DNA of 64,000 bases from Bacteroidales bacterium (GCA_017428725.1 JAFRQH010000004.1:29445-93444); one strand, 5' to 3'; positions 35,112 to 44,429 are shown, numbered from the stretch's first letter. Numbers and translations: made by a program. The notes: generated by a model not told the origin, from the sequence alone.

Positions 35112-36434
35112 ATGAAAAAGTTTACTCTTGTCATTCTGACCTTCGCCCTGATGCTCACGGGGACCAAAGTTTCCGCGCAGGGTAAGTACGGTGCCGACAG
35201 CGCACAGTGCATCACGAACCTCTCCTTCTACATGGAGTATTTCAAGCAGAACAACTACGATGAGGCTCTCCCCAGCTGGCGCAAAGCTTACAAGCTCTGC
35301 CCGCCTACGGCCAGCCAGAATATGCTGATCAACGGCACGACCCTGCTTCGCCGCCTGATCACCAAGAATGCCTCCAACGCCGCATACCGCGAGGCCCTGG
35401 TGGACTCCCTGATGACGATCCACGACACCCGTGCGCAGTATTATCCGAACTACGCCGTGGCTGCCCTGAATGCCAAGGGCCAGGACCTGTTCAACTATGT
35501 CAAGAACAATCCCAAGAAGCTCTATGACGGTTTCGAGGGCATCATCGCCAACAACCAGGAGAAGGTCCGTCCGACCATCCTGCTCTTCGACCTGCAGTCC
35601 GCCATCGACCTCTACCAGGCTGGCCAGATCGACGCCGAGACCGTGATCAACGCCTATCAGCGCAACAGCGACATCCTCGAGAAGATCGTCCCCGCCAACG
35701 ATACCGACCGTGAGCAGGCCGCCAGCGTCAAGACGGACATGGGCAGCCTCTTCGCGTCCAGCAAGGTCGCCAGCTGCGAGACGCTCGTCGAGCTCTACAC
35801 CCCGCGCCTGGCCGCCGATCCGGACAACCTGCAGCTCGCCCAGAACATCGTCAAGACGATGAGCATGACCGAGAACTGCGACAACAACGACCTCTTCCTG
35901 GCCGCCGTGACCACGATGAACAAGCTGGATCCGTCCCCGAGCAGCTCCTATTACCTGTCCCGCCTGCACAACGCCCGCGGCAACGCCAAGGAAGCCGTCA
36001 CCTATCTTGAGAGCGCCATCGCCGGCCTGGATCCGGGCGACGAACGCATCTCCGACTGGACCTACGAGCTTGCCACCGTGTGCTTCAAGAACGGCGAGAA
36101 CGCCCGCGCGTTCGAGTACGCCAGCAAGGTGGCCGCCGAGAACGAGGCCCTGGCCGGCAAGGCCTACTTCCTGATCGGCAACATCTGGGGCGCCTCCCGC
36201 TGTGGCGGCGACGAGATTTCCCGTCGCGCTCCGTACTGGGTCGCCTGCGACTATATGAACAAGGCCAAGGCCGCCGACGAGTCCCTGACCGAGGAGGCCA
36301 ACCGCTACATCGGCCAGTACAGCGTCTACTTCCCGGAGACCGCCGAGGCCTTCATGTACGACCTCACCCGCGGCCAGTCCTACACTGTCGTCTGTGGCGG
36401 AATGCGCGCCACGACCACGGTCCGCACCAGATAA
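35112..36434 (+). CDS. TPR-like periplasmic protein
   Basis: 440 residues, signal peptide MKKFTLVILTFALMLTGTKVSA. The mature chain is helical with tetratricopeptide-like units (FKQNNYDEALPSWRKAYKLCP, ARGNAKEAVTYLESAIAGLDP, FKNGENARAFEYASKVAAEN). It is a standard member of the coaX-linked set in Bacteroidales, probably a scaffold in envelope assembly (inference). Codon usage is strongly biased, as in secDF and ppiD, suggesting good expression. Lies 31 bases after the barrel gene without an obvious own promoter. Confidence 0.8.
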   Translation: MKKFTLVILTFALMLTGTKVSAQGKYGADSAQCITNLSFYMEYFKQNNYDEALPSWRKAYKLCPPTASQNMLINGTTLLRRLITKNASNAAYREALVDSLMTIHDTRAQYYPNYAVAALNAKGQDLFNYVKNNPKKLYDGFEGIIANNQEKVRPTILLFDLQSAIDLYQAGQIDAETVINAYQRNSDILEKIVPANDTDREQAASVKTDMGSLFASSKVASCETLVELYTPRLAADPDNLQLAQNIVKTMSMTENCDNNDLFLAAVTTMNKLDPSPSSSYYLSRLHNARGNAKEAVTYLESAIAGLDPGDERISDWTYELATVCFKNGENARAFEYASKVAAENEALAGKAYFLIGNIWGASRCGGDEISRRAPYWVACDYMNKAKAADESLTEEANRYIGQYSVYFPETAEAFMYDLTRGQSYTVVCGGMRATTTVRTR

Positions 36435-37068
36435 TTTGACACTGGGAGCCCATATCTCCGAAGTGCTGGCAATCACGGTAGTGGTTGCCAGCATTGTCGT
36501 TTCCTGCAGCGGACAGATCGGGGAGGCCGACCGGCTGGACCTCGACAAGACGCCCACCCAGCAGACCTTCGACATGTTCGCGGTCCAGACCCGCAACGGC
36601 TCCGTGTCGATGCGGCTCGAGGCCGACGTGATGGAGCATTACGACACGGACACGGCCTCGTTCGACGCCTTTCCGCACGGGATTTCTGTCTACGGCTACT
36701 CCGAGGAGGGCCTGCTGGAGTCGGTCATCGTGGCCGACGACGCCCGGCACATCGTGCCCAAGGCACGGGGGCGGGACGAGATCTGGGAGGCCTTCGGCAA
36801 CGTCATCCTGCACAACGTGATCGAGCAGGAGACGATGGAGACGGACACCATCTACTGGGACCAGGCCACGAAGGAGATCTATACCGACTGCTATGTCAAA
36901 CTTTACTCCCGGCAGGGTTTCCTGCAGGGGTTCGGGATGCGTTCCGACGACCACGTACGCAACTCCATCCTGTACCGTCCTTTCGATGGATACGGGGTCG
37001 TCGTGCAGGATACTACGGCCGTAATCATTGATTCTGTGAATTTTATTGGGCCATTTCCAAAAAAATAA
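36394..37068 (+). CDS. lptC: LPS export protein LptC-like lipoprotein
   Basis: Up to 224 residues. A hydrophobic stretch ending in lipobox IVVSC lies before a beta-jellyroll-type domain with LptC features (TFDMFAVQTRNGSVSMRLEA, MEHYDTDTASFDAFPHGISV, ETDTIYWDQATKEIYTDCYV, GFGMRSDD). LptC bridges LptB2FG and the periplasmic LptA chain. The ATG start at 36394 overlaps the TPR gene by 41 bases; a TTG at 36436, right after the TPR stop, would give a more compact signal sequence. The choice is open. Confidence 0.8.
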   Translation: MAECAPRPRSAPDNLTLGAHISEVLAITVVVASIVVSCSGQIGEADRLDLDKTPTQQTFDMFAVQTRNGSVSMRLEADVMEHYDTDTASFDAFPHGISVYGYSEEGLLESVIVADDARHIVPKARGRDEIWEAFGNVILHNVIEQETMETDTIYWDQATKEIYTDCYVKLYSRQGFLQGFGMRSDDHVRNSILYRPFDGYGVVVQDTTAVIIDSVNFIGPFPKK

Positions 37069-37112
37069 CTAAATTCGCACCCCTTATTGGAAAATTATAA
37101 AAACACATAACA

Positions 37113-39188
37113 ATGGCGGTACTTGAAAAAATACGCGTTAAGTTCGGCCTCGTGATCTCGATCATCATCGCGCTGGCCCTCCTTTCCTTCATCATCGACC
37201 CTAACACGTTAGGGTCTGCGATCAACACGATGTCCTCCAAATATGATGTGGGACAGATCGCAGGCAAGAACATTTCCTATCAGGACTTCCAGTCGGACGT
37301 CGACCGTTATACGGCCATCAACGAGCTCCTCTCCGGGACCGTCCGCGACGAGGAGACCCAGAAGCAGATCCGCAACGCCGCCTGGCAGGAGCTTCTTGAC
37401 AAATATATGTTCGTCAAGAACGCCCGTGAGGCGGGCATCACCGTCGGCCAGGATGAGATGGTGGCCCTGATGGGCGGCGAACTCGCCGCTCCGTCCCTTG
37501 TCCAGAATCCGCTTTTCATGGACGAGACGGGCGTCTTCTCCCCCGACCGGCTCAAGGCCTTCGTCCAGGAGATCGATTCCGACGAGAGCGGCCGGCTGCG
37601 CACCTACTGGAACTTCCTCCAGAACCAGGTCCACAACCAGGCTTTCTACGCCAAGTACGGCGCCCTGTTCAACGCCAGCGGGATGGATAACGCCCTGCAG
37701 ATCGCGCAGGCCATCCAGGAAGGCAACACCACGGCCAACGTGGACTACTGCCTGGCCATGTATCCGGTGGTGCCGGACAGCACCATCACGGTCAGCTCCG
37801 CCGAGATCCGCGACTACTACAAGAAGCACAAGGAGTTCTTCCGCCAGGTGGCCAACCGCGACATTGAGTATGTCGTGTATGAGGTCGTTCCTTCCGCCGA
37901 GGATGTCGCCGCCGCCAGCGAGGCGATGACCGAGGCCTACGAGGAGTTCGCCACGACGGACAACATGCGCGCCTTCCTGTCCAAGAATTCCGACCAGGCG
38001 CTGGGCAACTACTGGTACAAGGACGGCGAACTCAGCACCGTCAACCGCGAGATCAATGACCAGATCTTCGGAGGCAGCAAGCTCACCCAGATCGTGACCG
38101 ACGGCAACACCTTCTATGCCGCCCGCGAGATGGACAGCAAGATGCTCCCCGACTCCGCGTTCGTCAAGCACATCCTGCTCCAGGACACTAATGCCGCCCA
38201 CGTGGCCGACAGCCTCGTGAACGTCATCAAGAAGGGTGGTAACCTCGCCAACCTCGCCGCCACGTTCTCCGCCGACCAGGCTTCCGCCGCCGACGGCGAG
38301 CTCGGCAGCATCGGCTGGATGACCCAGACCTACATGATCCCGGGCTTCGAGGGCGTGTTCGAGGCCAAGGTGGGCGAGCCCTTCGTGCTCACCACCCAGT
38401 ATGGCACCCACGTGGTCGTGGTGAGCCAGAAGACCAAGCCGGTGGCCAAGAAGCAGGTCGCCATCTTCGAGAAGACGGCCCTCGCCAGCAAGGAGACCTT
38501 CAACAACTACTACTCCCAGGCCAACACCTTCGCCACCCTCACCGGCGGCACCTACGAGGGGTACAAGAAGGCCCTTGACTCCACCAAGGTCTACTCCCAC
38601 CCTGCCACCATCACCGAGGCCACGTCCAACTACGGCGCCATCGACAACGCCAAGGAAGTGACCCGCTGGGCGTTCGACGCCAAGGTCGGCAAGGCTTCCA
38701 ACATCATCACCGTCGGCAACAACTACTTCTTCGTGGTCGCCCTCAAGGAGGCCAACAAGGAGGGCTACGCCCCGGTCGAGAAGGTCGCTATGCAGATCCA
38801 GGACCGTCTCTATTCCCAGAAGATGCAGGAAGTCAAGACCCAGGAGGTCGCTGAGAAGATCGCCGGCTGCAAGACCCTCGAGGAGGTGGCCGAGCGTCTC
38901 GGCGTGCAGGTGGAACACCGCGAGGCGATGTCGCTCGGCTCCACGAGCGTCGATCCTGCGCTGATCGGCGCCGTTGCCGCAGCCAAGGACGGTGAGATCT
39001 ACGGCCCGGTCCCCGGCGTGATGGGCTCCTACATCGTCAATGTGAGCAACCGCGAGGTCGGCTCCTTCTACACCGAGGACGACGCCAAGAACCTGGCTGC
39101 CCAGAAGGCCCAGTACCTGGCCCAGATGATCCTCTCCGTGATGCAGGACTACGACAACGTCAAGGACAACAGAGAAAGATTCTTCTAG
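37113..39188 (+). CDS. PpiD/SurA-type peptidylprolyl isomerase
   Basis: 691 residues. An N-terminal membrane anchor (FGLVISIIIALALLSFIID) and SurA_N-like chaperone region (VGQIAGKNISYQDFQSDVDR, GITVGQDEMVALMGG) precede a parvulin domain at ~345-445 (FVKHILLQ, LGSIGWMTQTYMIPGFEGVF, TQYGTHVVVVSQK), then a long helical C-terminal part. Inner-membrane-anchored chaperone for outer-membrane proteins. It follows LptC after 44 bases; the CNNM/CorC-type gene common between them in Bacteroides is absent. A strong hairpin terminator follows. Confidence 0.92.
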   Translation: MAVLEKIRVKFGLVISIIIALALLSFIIDPNTLGSAINTMSSKYDVGQIAGKNISYQDFQSDVDRYTAINELLSGTVRDEETQKQIRNAAWQELLDKYMFVKNAREAGITVGQDEMVALMGGELAAPSLVQNPLFMDETGVFSPDRLKAFVQEIDSDESGRLRTYWNFLQNQVHNQAFYAKYGALFNASGMDNALQIAQAIQEGNTTANVDYCLAMYPVVPDSTITVSSAEIRDYYKKHKEFFRQVANRDIEYVVYEVVPSAEDVAAASEAMTEAYEEFATTDNMRAFLSKNSDQALGNYWYKDGELSTVNREINDQIFGGSKLTQIVTDGNTFYAAREMDSKMLPDSAFVKHILLQDTNAAHVADSLVNVIKKGGNLANLAATFSADQASAADGELGSIGWMTQTYMIPGFEGVFEAKVGEPFVLTTQYGTHVVVVSQKTKPVAKKQVAIFEKTALASKETFNNYYSQANTFATLTGGTYEGYKKALDSTKVYSHPATITEATSNYGAIDNAKEVTRWAFDAKVGKASNIITVGNNYFFVVALKEANKEGYAPVEKVAMQIQDRLYSQKMQEVKTQEVAEKIAGCKTLEEVAERLGVQVEHREAMSLGSTSVDPALIGAVAAAKDGEIYGPVPGVMGSYIVNVSNREVGSFYTEDDAKNLAAQKAQYLAQMILSVMQDYDNVKDNRERFF

Positions 39189-39202
39189 TCGTCCGATAGG
39201 AC

Positions 39203-39242
39203 AAGAAACCGGCCTCCACCATCGTGGGGGCCGGTTTCTTGT
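39203..39242. terminator. Long hairpin terminator between convergent ppiD and GH2 genes
   Basis: CAAGAAACCGGCC (39203-39215) pairs perfectly with GGCCGGTTTCTTG (39230-39242), and the inner CCAC/GTGG extends the stem. It sits between converging genes and can serve both strands. Confidence 0.88.
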
Positions 39243-39256
39243 TGCAGGGGAGGGGA

Positions 39257-42091
39257 TCAGAAAGCGAACCAGAGGCGGATGTGGTAGCCCTCGTCTCCCT
39301 TGTTCATCTTGACGGAGGCGGCGCCGCCGTCCGTGCCCTGGGAGTTGACGGCGGGGATGTCCAGCAGGAAGGAGATGTCCCCGGCCGGGAAGGCCGGCCA
39401 GGAATTGCCGCGTCCCTCTTTGTCGCGCGGCTCTTCGGGCGTCAGGACGCGCAGGAACAGGCCGTCCGTCTCGGTGTACACCGTCACGGGGCCGGCTCCC
39501 TCCGAGAGCAGCGACACCCAGTAAAGATTGGCGTAATAGCCCTTGAATTCCGGGTAGACGAGGGGCTCGTAGTATTCGCCCGTCACGGTGTTGTTCTTGG
39601 CCTTGTCCCAGATGTTGAAGGTGGGACCCTTGAGGCGGTTCTTCCAGACGCGGTAGGGGCCCTTGCCCAGGTAGCGGATGCCGGAGAGCTGCTCCTCCGG
39701 GAAGTCGAAGGAGAAGCCGAGATTGTGCACCTCCCGGTCAATGTAGCTGCCCCGGAACTGATTGTCAGTCCGGTAGTTGAGCACCAGCGCGTCCAGGCCC
39801 AGCCGGCCGTCGGGGGTCATCTTCCAGAGGACCGTGTCGGCGGCGCCGTCGTATTTCAGGGCCAGGACCGCCGTGTCGCCCTGCATCCGCAGGTCGGCGG
39901 AACGCAGCTGCATCTGCATCCCGACACCCACCGGGCCGTTGCGCAGAGGCAGCACGCGGCCGTCGCGGCGCAGCTCGGCCAGCGTGCCGTCCTTCGGGTT
40001 GAACCGGGCGCTCGCGCCGCCGGCGGAGAGCACATAGGAGCCGTCGGCTGCCGTGGTGGCGGATGCGCGGCCCGAGCGAGCGGCCGCTTTCGTGTAGTCA
40101 GCGTAGTATTCCGCCGTATTCTTGATCGGAAAGGTCCAGGTGCAGAGGGTGTCTCCCGCTGCGCTGTAGGCCTCGAGTTCGAGGACGTCGCCGTGGTAGT
40201 AGTTGGCCGAGATCTCGAAGTGGGCCAGCCCCGTCTCGCCCGGGCCGATGGCGGGCAGCCGCACGGGCCCGGCCTCCAGCACGGCGCTCTGCTGCGCCGA
40301 GCCCGGCGGCGGCAGCTGGATGACCTTCCACCGCATCCGGCTCTCGTTCAGCATCGAGAACAGGAAACCGTTCTCCACCAGGAATTTACCCGTGAAATTG
40401 GCGTTCGCCACGAAGGGCTTTACCTGGATGGGTGACCAGACCTCGCGGACCGTGTAGAAACTGCCCTCCGGCTGCCGGTCGGCGCTAACGATGCCGTCCG
40501 GCGCGTTGGGGCCGTAGGTGTCCAGCTTGCCGGTGTCGGAGCGCAGCAGCGCCTCGTCCACGTAGGCCCAGAGGAAGCCGCCGGCGAAGAGGGGACTGCG
40601 CTTGAATTTGGCCCACAGGCCGTCCAGGCCGGCGCCGTGGCCGCGGTCATACAGGCCGTGGAGGAACTCCGTCGGCATGAAGACTTGCTGGCCGCGCTCC
40701 TGGCGGTAGGTGTTGTCGGCGGCATTGGGATAGTGCCGGGTGTCCAGGCCGTCGAAGTCGGCCCAGGGGTGGATCACGTGGCGCTTCTGGGGATCATATT
40801 TGGCGAAATCCTTGTCGATGGAGGTGTTCCAGCCACCCTCGTTGCCGTTGCTCCAGAGGAAGACGCACGGGTGGTTGACATCGCGTGCGATCATCTCCGG
40901 CAGCAGCCGGGCGGCCACCTCGTCGCTGTAGGAATTCTGCCAGCCGGCCAGCTCGTCGAGGTAAAGCAGCCCCAGCGAGTCGCAGGCCTCCAGGAAATGG
41001 GTGTCCGGGGGATAGTGCGAGCGCACGGCGTTCATGTTCATCGCCTTGATCAGCCGGGCGTCCTTCAGGCTCGTCTCCCGGCTGAGGGTGCGGCCGGTGC
41101 GGGAGTCGAAGCAGTGGCGGTTGGTGCCCTTGACGAGGAGTTTGACGCCGTTGAGGTAGATGCCGTCCTGGCGGCGCAGCTCCACGGTGCGGAAACCGAT
41201 GCGCTCCTCGGTCTGGTGGAGGAGCTTGCCGTCCCGCGCGAGCAGGCGCAGGCTCAGCCGGTAGCGGTTCGGATGCTCCGGGTCCCAGGTCTTCACGCCC
41301 GGCCAGTTGGAGGTAATGGTCTGTGTATCAGCGCCTTCCATGGGGAATGTGCGCGTGCCGAGCTCCTTGCCGGAGGGAATCTCGGAGAGGCTCAGTTCGA
41401 GCCGTTCGGAGCCCGTAAGGCCGCCAAGGAAAAGGTCGGTGCGCAGGGCGCCGTCCGCACGCGCGTCGACCGCCGCGCGCTCGATGTGCTGCTGCGGGCG
41501 CGCCTCCAGGTACACCGGGCGGTAGATGCCGCCGAAGAGCCACCAGTCGGCCCGGCGCTCCGCGGCGTTGACCGACGCGTCGGCCGACTGCTTGTGCACC
41601 GTCACCTCGAGCTGATTCTCCCGACCGTATCTGACCAGCTTGCTGATGTCGTAGGAGAAGCGGTAGAAGCTGCCCTGGTGCACGGCTCCCGCCTTGACAC
41701 CGTTGACCTTGACCTCGGCGTCCGTCATCACACCTTCGAAGACGATCCGGACCTGCTTGCCGCTCCAGGAGCGGGGCACGTCGAAGCGGCGCCGGTAGAT
41801 GCCGTACTCCTCAGTGAAGGCGTGCTCGCGGTAGTCGGCCCAAGCCTTCTCGGAGTCGCGCTCGTAGATATAGTAGCGGCCGTAGGTGTAGCCCCCGAAA
41901 CCCTGCTGCTCCCAGCAGGAGGGGACGTCGATCTTGCTCCATTTGCGGGCGTTCATCCCGTCGGAGCACCAGAAATCCCATTGTACGGCGTCGTCCGGCC
42001 CCTTGCCGGAGAGGTAGAGCGTCTCGGTCTGCTGGGCGCCCGCGGCCCATGCTGAGGCGAGAAGGAGGAGGATGCAGAGATGGCGTTTCAT
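39257..42091 (-). CDS. Glycoside hydrolase family 2 protein (beta-galactosidase-like)
   Basis: 944 residues from ATG 42091, with signal peptide MKRHLCILLLLASAWAAGAQ. GH2 layout: N-terminal jelly-roll (DVPSCWEQQGFGGYTYGRYY), Ig-like domain, TIM barrel. The acid/base Glu is in LWSNGNEGGWNT, and the likely nucleophile Glu is in FMPTEFLHGLYDRG. NGNEGG differs from the LGNESG of classical LacZ, so the substrate is uncertain. The C-terminal third is a long beta-rich region with a GLGFSFDFPEEQLSGIRYLGKGP-like galactose-mutarotase-type domain. Longer frame to 42247 has no signal peptide and precedes the promoter. Confidence 0.88.
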   Translation of the reverse strand: MKRHLCILLLLASAWAAGAQQTETLYLSGKGPDDAVQWDFWCSDGMNARKWSKIDVPSCWEQQGFGGYTYGRYYIYERDSEKAWADYREHAFTEEYGIYRRRFDVPRSWSGKQVRIVFEGVMTDAEVKVNGVKAGAVHQGSFYRFSYDISKLVRYGRENQLEVTVHKQSADASVNAAERRADWWLFGGIYRPVYLEARPQQHIERAAVDARADGALRTDLFLGGLTGSERLELSLSEIPSGKELGTRTFPMEGADTQTITSNWPGVKTWDPEHPNRYRLSLRLLARDGKLLHQTEERIGFRTVELRRQDGIYLNGVKLLVKGTNRHCFDSRTGRTLSRETSLKDARLIKAMNMNAVRSHYPPDTHFLEACDSLGLLYLDELAGWQNSYSDEVAARLLPEMIARDVNHPCVFLWSNGNEGGWNTSIDKDFAKYDPQKRHVIHPWADFDGLDTRHYPNAADNTYRQERGQQVFMPTEFLHGLYDRGHGAGLDGLWAKFKRSPLFAGGFLWAYVDEALLRSDTGKLDTYGPNAPDGIVSADRQPEGSFYTVREVWSPIQVKPFVANANFTGKFLVENGFLFSMLNESRMRWKVIQLPPPGSAQQSAVLEAGPVRLPAIGPGETGLAHFEISANYYHGDVLELEAYSAAGDTLCTWTFPIKNTAEYYADYTKAAARSGRASATTAADGSYVLSAGGASARFNPKDGTLAELRRDGRVLPLRNGPVGVGMQMQLRSADLRMQGDTAVLALKYDGAADTVLWKMTPDGRLGLDALVLNYRTDNQFRGSYIDREVHNLGFSFDFPEEQLSGIRYLGKGPYRVWKNRLKGPTFNIWDKAKNNTVTGEYYEPLVYPEFKGYYANLYWVSLLSEGAGPVTVYTETDGLFLRVLTPEEPRDKEGRGNSWPAFPAGDISFLLDIPAVNSQGTDGGAASVKMNKGDEGYHIRLWFAF

Positions 42092-42117
42092 ATCCGGTAA
42101 AACATAGATTCTATATC

Positions 42118-42125
42118 CAAATCTA
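42118..42125 (-). promoter_or_regulatory. -7 box (TAGATTTG) for the GH2 gene
   Basis: Reverse-strand TAGATTTG, 26 bases before ATG 42091. A TTTG 23 bases further upstream could be a -33 element. Confidence 0.6.
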
Positions 42126-42270
42126 CGAAATCTCCCCCGTTTTCGCAACAAAAGCCCCCTTCCTCCCGCCCGCACGAACAATGCACGGCTGAATCTTGAC
42201 TGATTAGGAACCTTTGTTTCAGACAGAATAGCGGAACATCCGCACAAGCATCCGTGATGTGCAGACCAAA

Positions 42271-42305
42271 AGAAAAAGCCAATGTCCTAATCGAAGGACA
42301 TTGGC
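42271..42305 (-). terminator. Rho-independent terminator after galK
   Basis: GCCAATGTCCT (42278-42288) pairs perfectly with AGGACATTGGC (42295-42305), and on the reverse strand a T-rich tract (from 42277 down to 42271) follows. It lies 68 bases beyond the galK stop. Confidence 0.88.
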
Positions 42306-42331
42306 AACGTTATGAGGTTTGTTTGAAGACT

Positions 42332-42356
42332 CAATGTCCCTTATTCGGGGACATTG
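42332..42356 (-). repeat. Second hairpin with the same stem downstream of galK
   Basis: CAATGTCCC (42332-42340) pairs with GGGACATTG (42348-42356). The stem shares CAATGTCC with the terminator at 42278-42305, so the two hairpins are a diverged tandem duplication and could also pair with each other. The whole GH2-galK gap (42092-42372) contains no gene. Confidence 0.8.
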
Positions 42357-42372
42357 GAGATGGGTGCAGGGC

Positions 42373-43527
42373 CTAGAGCTTGCGGGCGCCGTCGGAGATG
42401 ACGACGTCGTAGACCTTCGGGGCGTGGCCGAACTTGGCGGTGAACTGCTCCACGGCGGCGTCCACGAAAGGCTTGTAGAGCTCCTTCTTGACGAGGTTGA
42501 TGGTGCAGCCGCCGAAGCCGCCGCCCATCACGCGGGAGCCGGTGACGTCCATCTTGCGGGCGAGTTTGTTGAGGAAGTCGAGCTCCTCGCAGCTCACTTC
42601 GTAGAGCTTGCTCATCCCGAAGTGGGTCTGGTACATCATCTCGCCGGCGGTCTCGTAGTCGCCACGCTCCAGGGCGTCGCAGAAGTCGAGCACGCGCTGG
42701 ACCTCGCCGATCACATACTCCGCGCGGAGGAAGTCCTCCTCAGGGATGTCGGCGCGAACTTCCTCAAGCCAGAGGCGCTTGGCGTCGCTGAGGAACTCCA
42801 CGTCGGGATGGTTCTTGCGCATCGCGGCGGCGGCGTTCTCGCAGGAGGCGCGGCGCTTGTTGTATGCGGAGGAGGCGAGCTCGTGCTTGACGCAGGAGTC
42901 GATCAGGACGAGCTTGTATCCGGCAGCCTCGGGATCGAAGGGGAAGTACTTGTATTCGAGCGTCTTGCAGTTGAGGCGGATGAGGTTGCCCTTCTTGCCG
43001 AAGCAGGAGGCGAACTGGTCCATGATGCCGCACTTGACACCGCAGTAGTTGTGCTCCGTGCTCTGGCCGATCTTGGCGAGCTCGAACTTGTCGATGCCGT
43101 TCTGGTTGAGGTCGTTGATCGCGAAGGCGAAGCAGCTCTCGAGGGCAGCGGAGGAGCTCAGGCCGGCGCCCAGGGGGACGTCCCCGGCGAAGACGGCGTC
43201 GAATCCCGCGACCTTGCCGCCGCGCTTGATGGTCTCGCGGCACACGCCGAAGACGTAGCGGGCCCAGGCCTCGGCGGGCTTGTCCTCCTCGGCCAGGCCG
43301 AAGGACGTCGCGGCGTCGTAGTCCAGGGAATAGAGGTTCACCTTGTCGGTGCCGTTGAACTTGATCTCGGTCATGATGCCCTTGTCGATGGCGCCCGGGA
43401 AGACGTAGCCGCCATTGTAGTCGGTGTGTTCGCCGATGAGGTTGACGCGGCCGGCGGATGCGTACATCGTGCCTCCTTCGCCGAAGCAGGCGAGGAATTT
43501 CTGGTGGATTTTGTTCTGCATTTCCAT
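42373..43527 (-). CDS. galK: Galactokinase
   Basis: 384 residues from ATG 43527 (ATG 43521 also possible). GHMP kinase family: galactose signature GRVNLIGEHTDYNGGYVFP, ATP-binding PLGAGLSSSAALES, and C-terminal GGGFGGCTINLV. Phosphorylates galactose for the Leloir pathway; galT and galE are not in this window, galM is at 56925. Transcribed from two candidate -7 boxes in the upstream gap, with the paired-hairpin terminator downstream. Confidence 0.96.
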   Translation of the reverse strand: MEMQNKIHQKFLACFGEGGTMYASAGRVNLIGEHTDYNGGYVFPGAIDKGIMTEIKFNGTDKVNLYSLDYDAATSFGLAEEDKPAEAWARYVFGVCRETIKRGGKVAGFDAVFAGDVPLGAGLSSSAALESCFAFAINDLNQNGIDKFELAKIGQSTEHNYCGVKCGIMDQFASCFGKKGNLIRLNCKTLEYKYFPFDPEAAGYKLVLIDSCVKHELASSAYNKRRASCENAAAAMRKNHPDVEFLSDAKRLWLEEVRADIPEEDFLRAEYVIGEVQRVLDFCDALERGDYETAGEMMYQTHFGMSKLYEVSCEELDFLNKLARKMDVTGSRVMGGGFGGCTINLVKKELYKPFVDAAVEQFTAKFGHAPKVYDVVISDGARKL

Positions 43528-43569
43528 AATTATGTGATTTGTATGAGTTATCGTCAAAATCGGCAATCA

Positions 43570-43577
43570 CAAATGTA
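43570..43577 (-). promoter_or_regulatory. -7 box (TACATTTG), proximal, galK
   Basis: Reverse-strand TACATTTG, 42 bases before the galK ATG. A second match lies directly upstream, so only one may be used. Confidence 0.5.
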
Positions 43578-44429
43578 TCAAAAATAAACGACAATGACAA
43601 TAGGCAGATGATCGCTGACGCCACCACGATAACGCGGCCCCACATAAGTGCGCCGTGGCTTCTGCCCGCCGAAGGCACCGTCCGTCTCCAGCAGCACCGG
43701 ATCCGCGAAAACCTCCTCCCGCACGCGGGCGAAACCTTCGGCGAAATGCCCGTCGATCTTCTCCCAGCGGCCGTTGTACTTGAGCGTCCCGGTCCCGTCG
43801 CGCCACAGGTCCTCGTTGAAGTCTCCGACGGAGAGGATGCGGCGCCTGCCGGCGGCGCGCAGCGAGTCCGTCAACGCCGCCAGGCGCGCCCGGGCGAGTG
43901 TCCGACGGTCCGACTTGCCGCCGATCTGCGAGGGATGGTGGTTGACCAGGACGGCCAGGCTGTCGAACTCCGCGAGCAGGATGTCGCGCGTGGCCATCAC
44001 GCCCCCGGCGCTGTCCGGGACGTGCCGGGGGCTGCTGGCGCGCAGCGGGAGCGTGCTGCGCCGCGCCAGCAGCGCGCAGTCGATGCCGCGGTGGTCGGGC
44101 GACTCGTAGTGGATGATCCGGTAGTCGAGCTTGCGCAGCGCCGTGGCAGACAGGAGCTGACGCAGCACGAAGCCGTTCTCCACCTCGGCGAACCCGACGG
44201 CGTCGGGCAGCCGCCCGTAGCGGTCGGCGATGCGCAGCAGCGTCTTGGCGATGCCGTCGCACTTGGCGTAGAAGCGGCCCGCCGTCCAATATTCCGGCTT
44301 GTTCTCTGAATGATAATCAAAGAAGTTCTCCACATTCCAAAATATGACCAATAACGAGTCGACAGGTTGGGAGACAGCTCTGGCAGAGAAGCCCAGTAAA
44401 AGCAGAAGAAGCATCATAGTCCGTTTCAT
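43578..44429 (-). CDS. Secreted endonuclease/exonuclease/phosphatase-fold protein
   Basis: 283 residues, signal peptide MKRTMMLLLLLLGFSARAVS. EEP fold motifs: FWNVENFFDYH (N-terminal metal residue), GFAEVENGFVL (catalytic Glu), LVNHHPSQIGG, SVGDFNEDLW (Asp/Asn pair), and the C-terminal GGVSDHLPIVI with the SDH motif. The metal-dependent catalytic set looks complete. Substrate (nucleic acid, phospholipid or phosphosugar) is not evident; Bacteroidales carry many such secreted members. Its start lies close to the divergent ychF promoter. Confidence 0.88.
   Translation of the reverse strand: MKRTMMLLLLLLGFSARAVSQPVDSLLVIFWNVENFFDYHSENKPEYWTAGRFYAKCDGIAKTLLRIADRYGRLPDAVGFAEVENGFVLRQLLSATALRKLDYRIIHYESPDHRGIDCALLARRSTLPLRASSPRHVPDSAGGVMATRDILLAEFDSLAVLVNHHPSQIGGKSDRRTLARARLAALTDSLRAAGRRRILSVGDFNEDLWRDGTGTLKYNGRWEKIDGHFAEGFARVREEVFADPVLLETDGAFGGQKPRRTYVGPRYRGGVSDHLPIVIVVYF
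43579..43586 (-). promoter_or_regulatory. -7 box (TATTTTTG), distal, galK
   Basis: Reverse-strand TATTTTTG one base from the proximal box, overlapping the stop of the upstream endonuclease-fold gene. Confidence 0.5.

Noticed and set aside
42092..42247. N-terminal extension of the GH2 protein to 42247
   Set aside because: The extension precedes the -7 box and hides a good signal peptide that starts at 42091.
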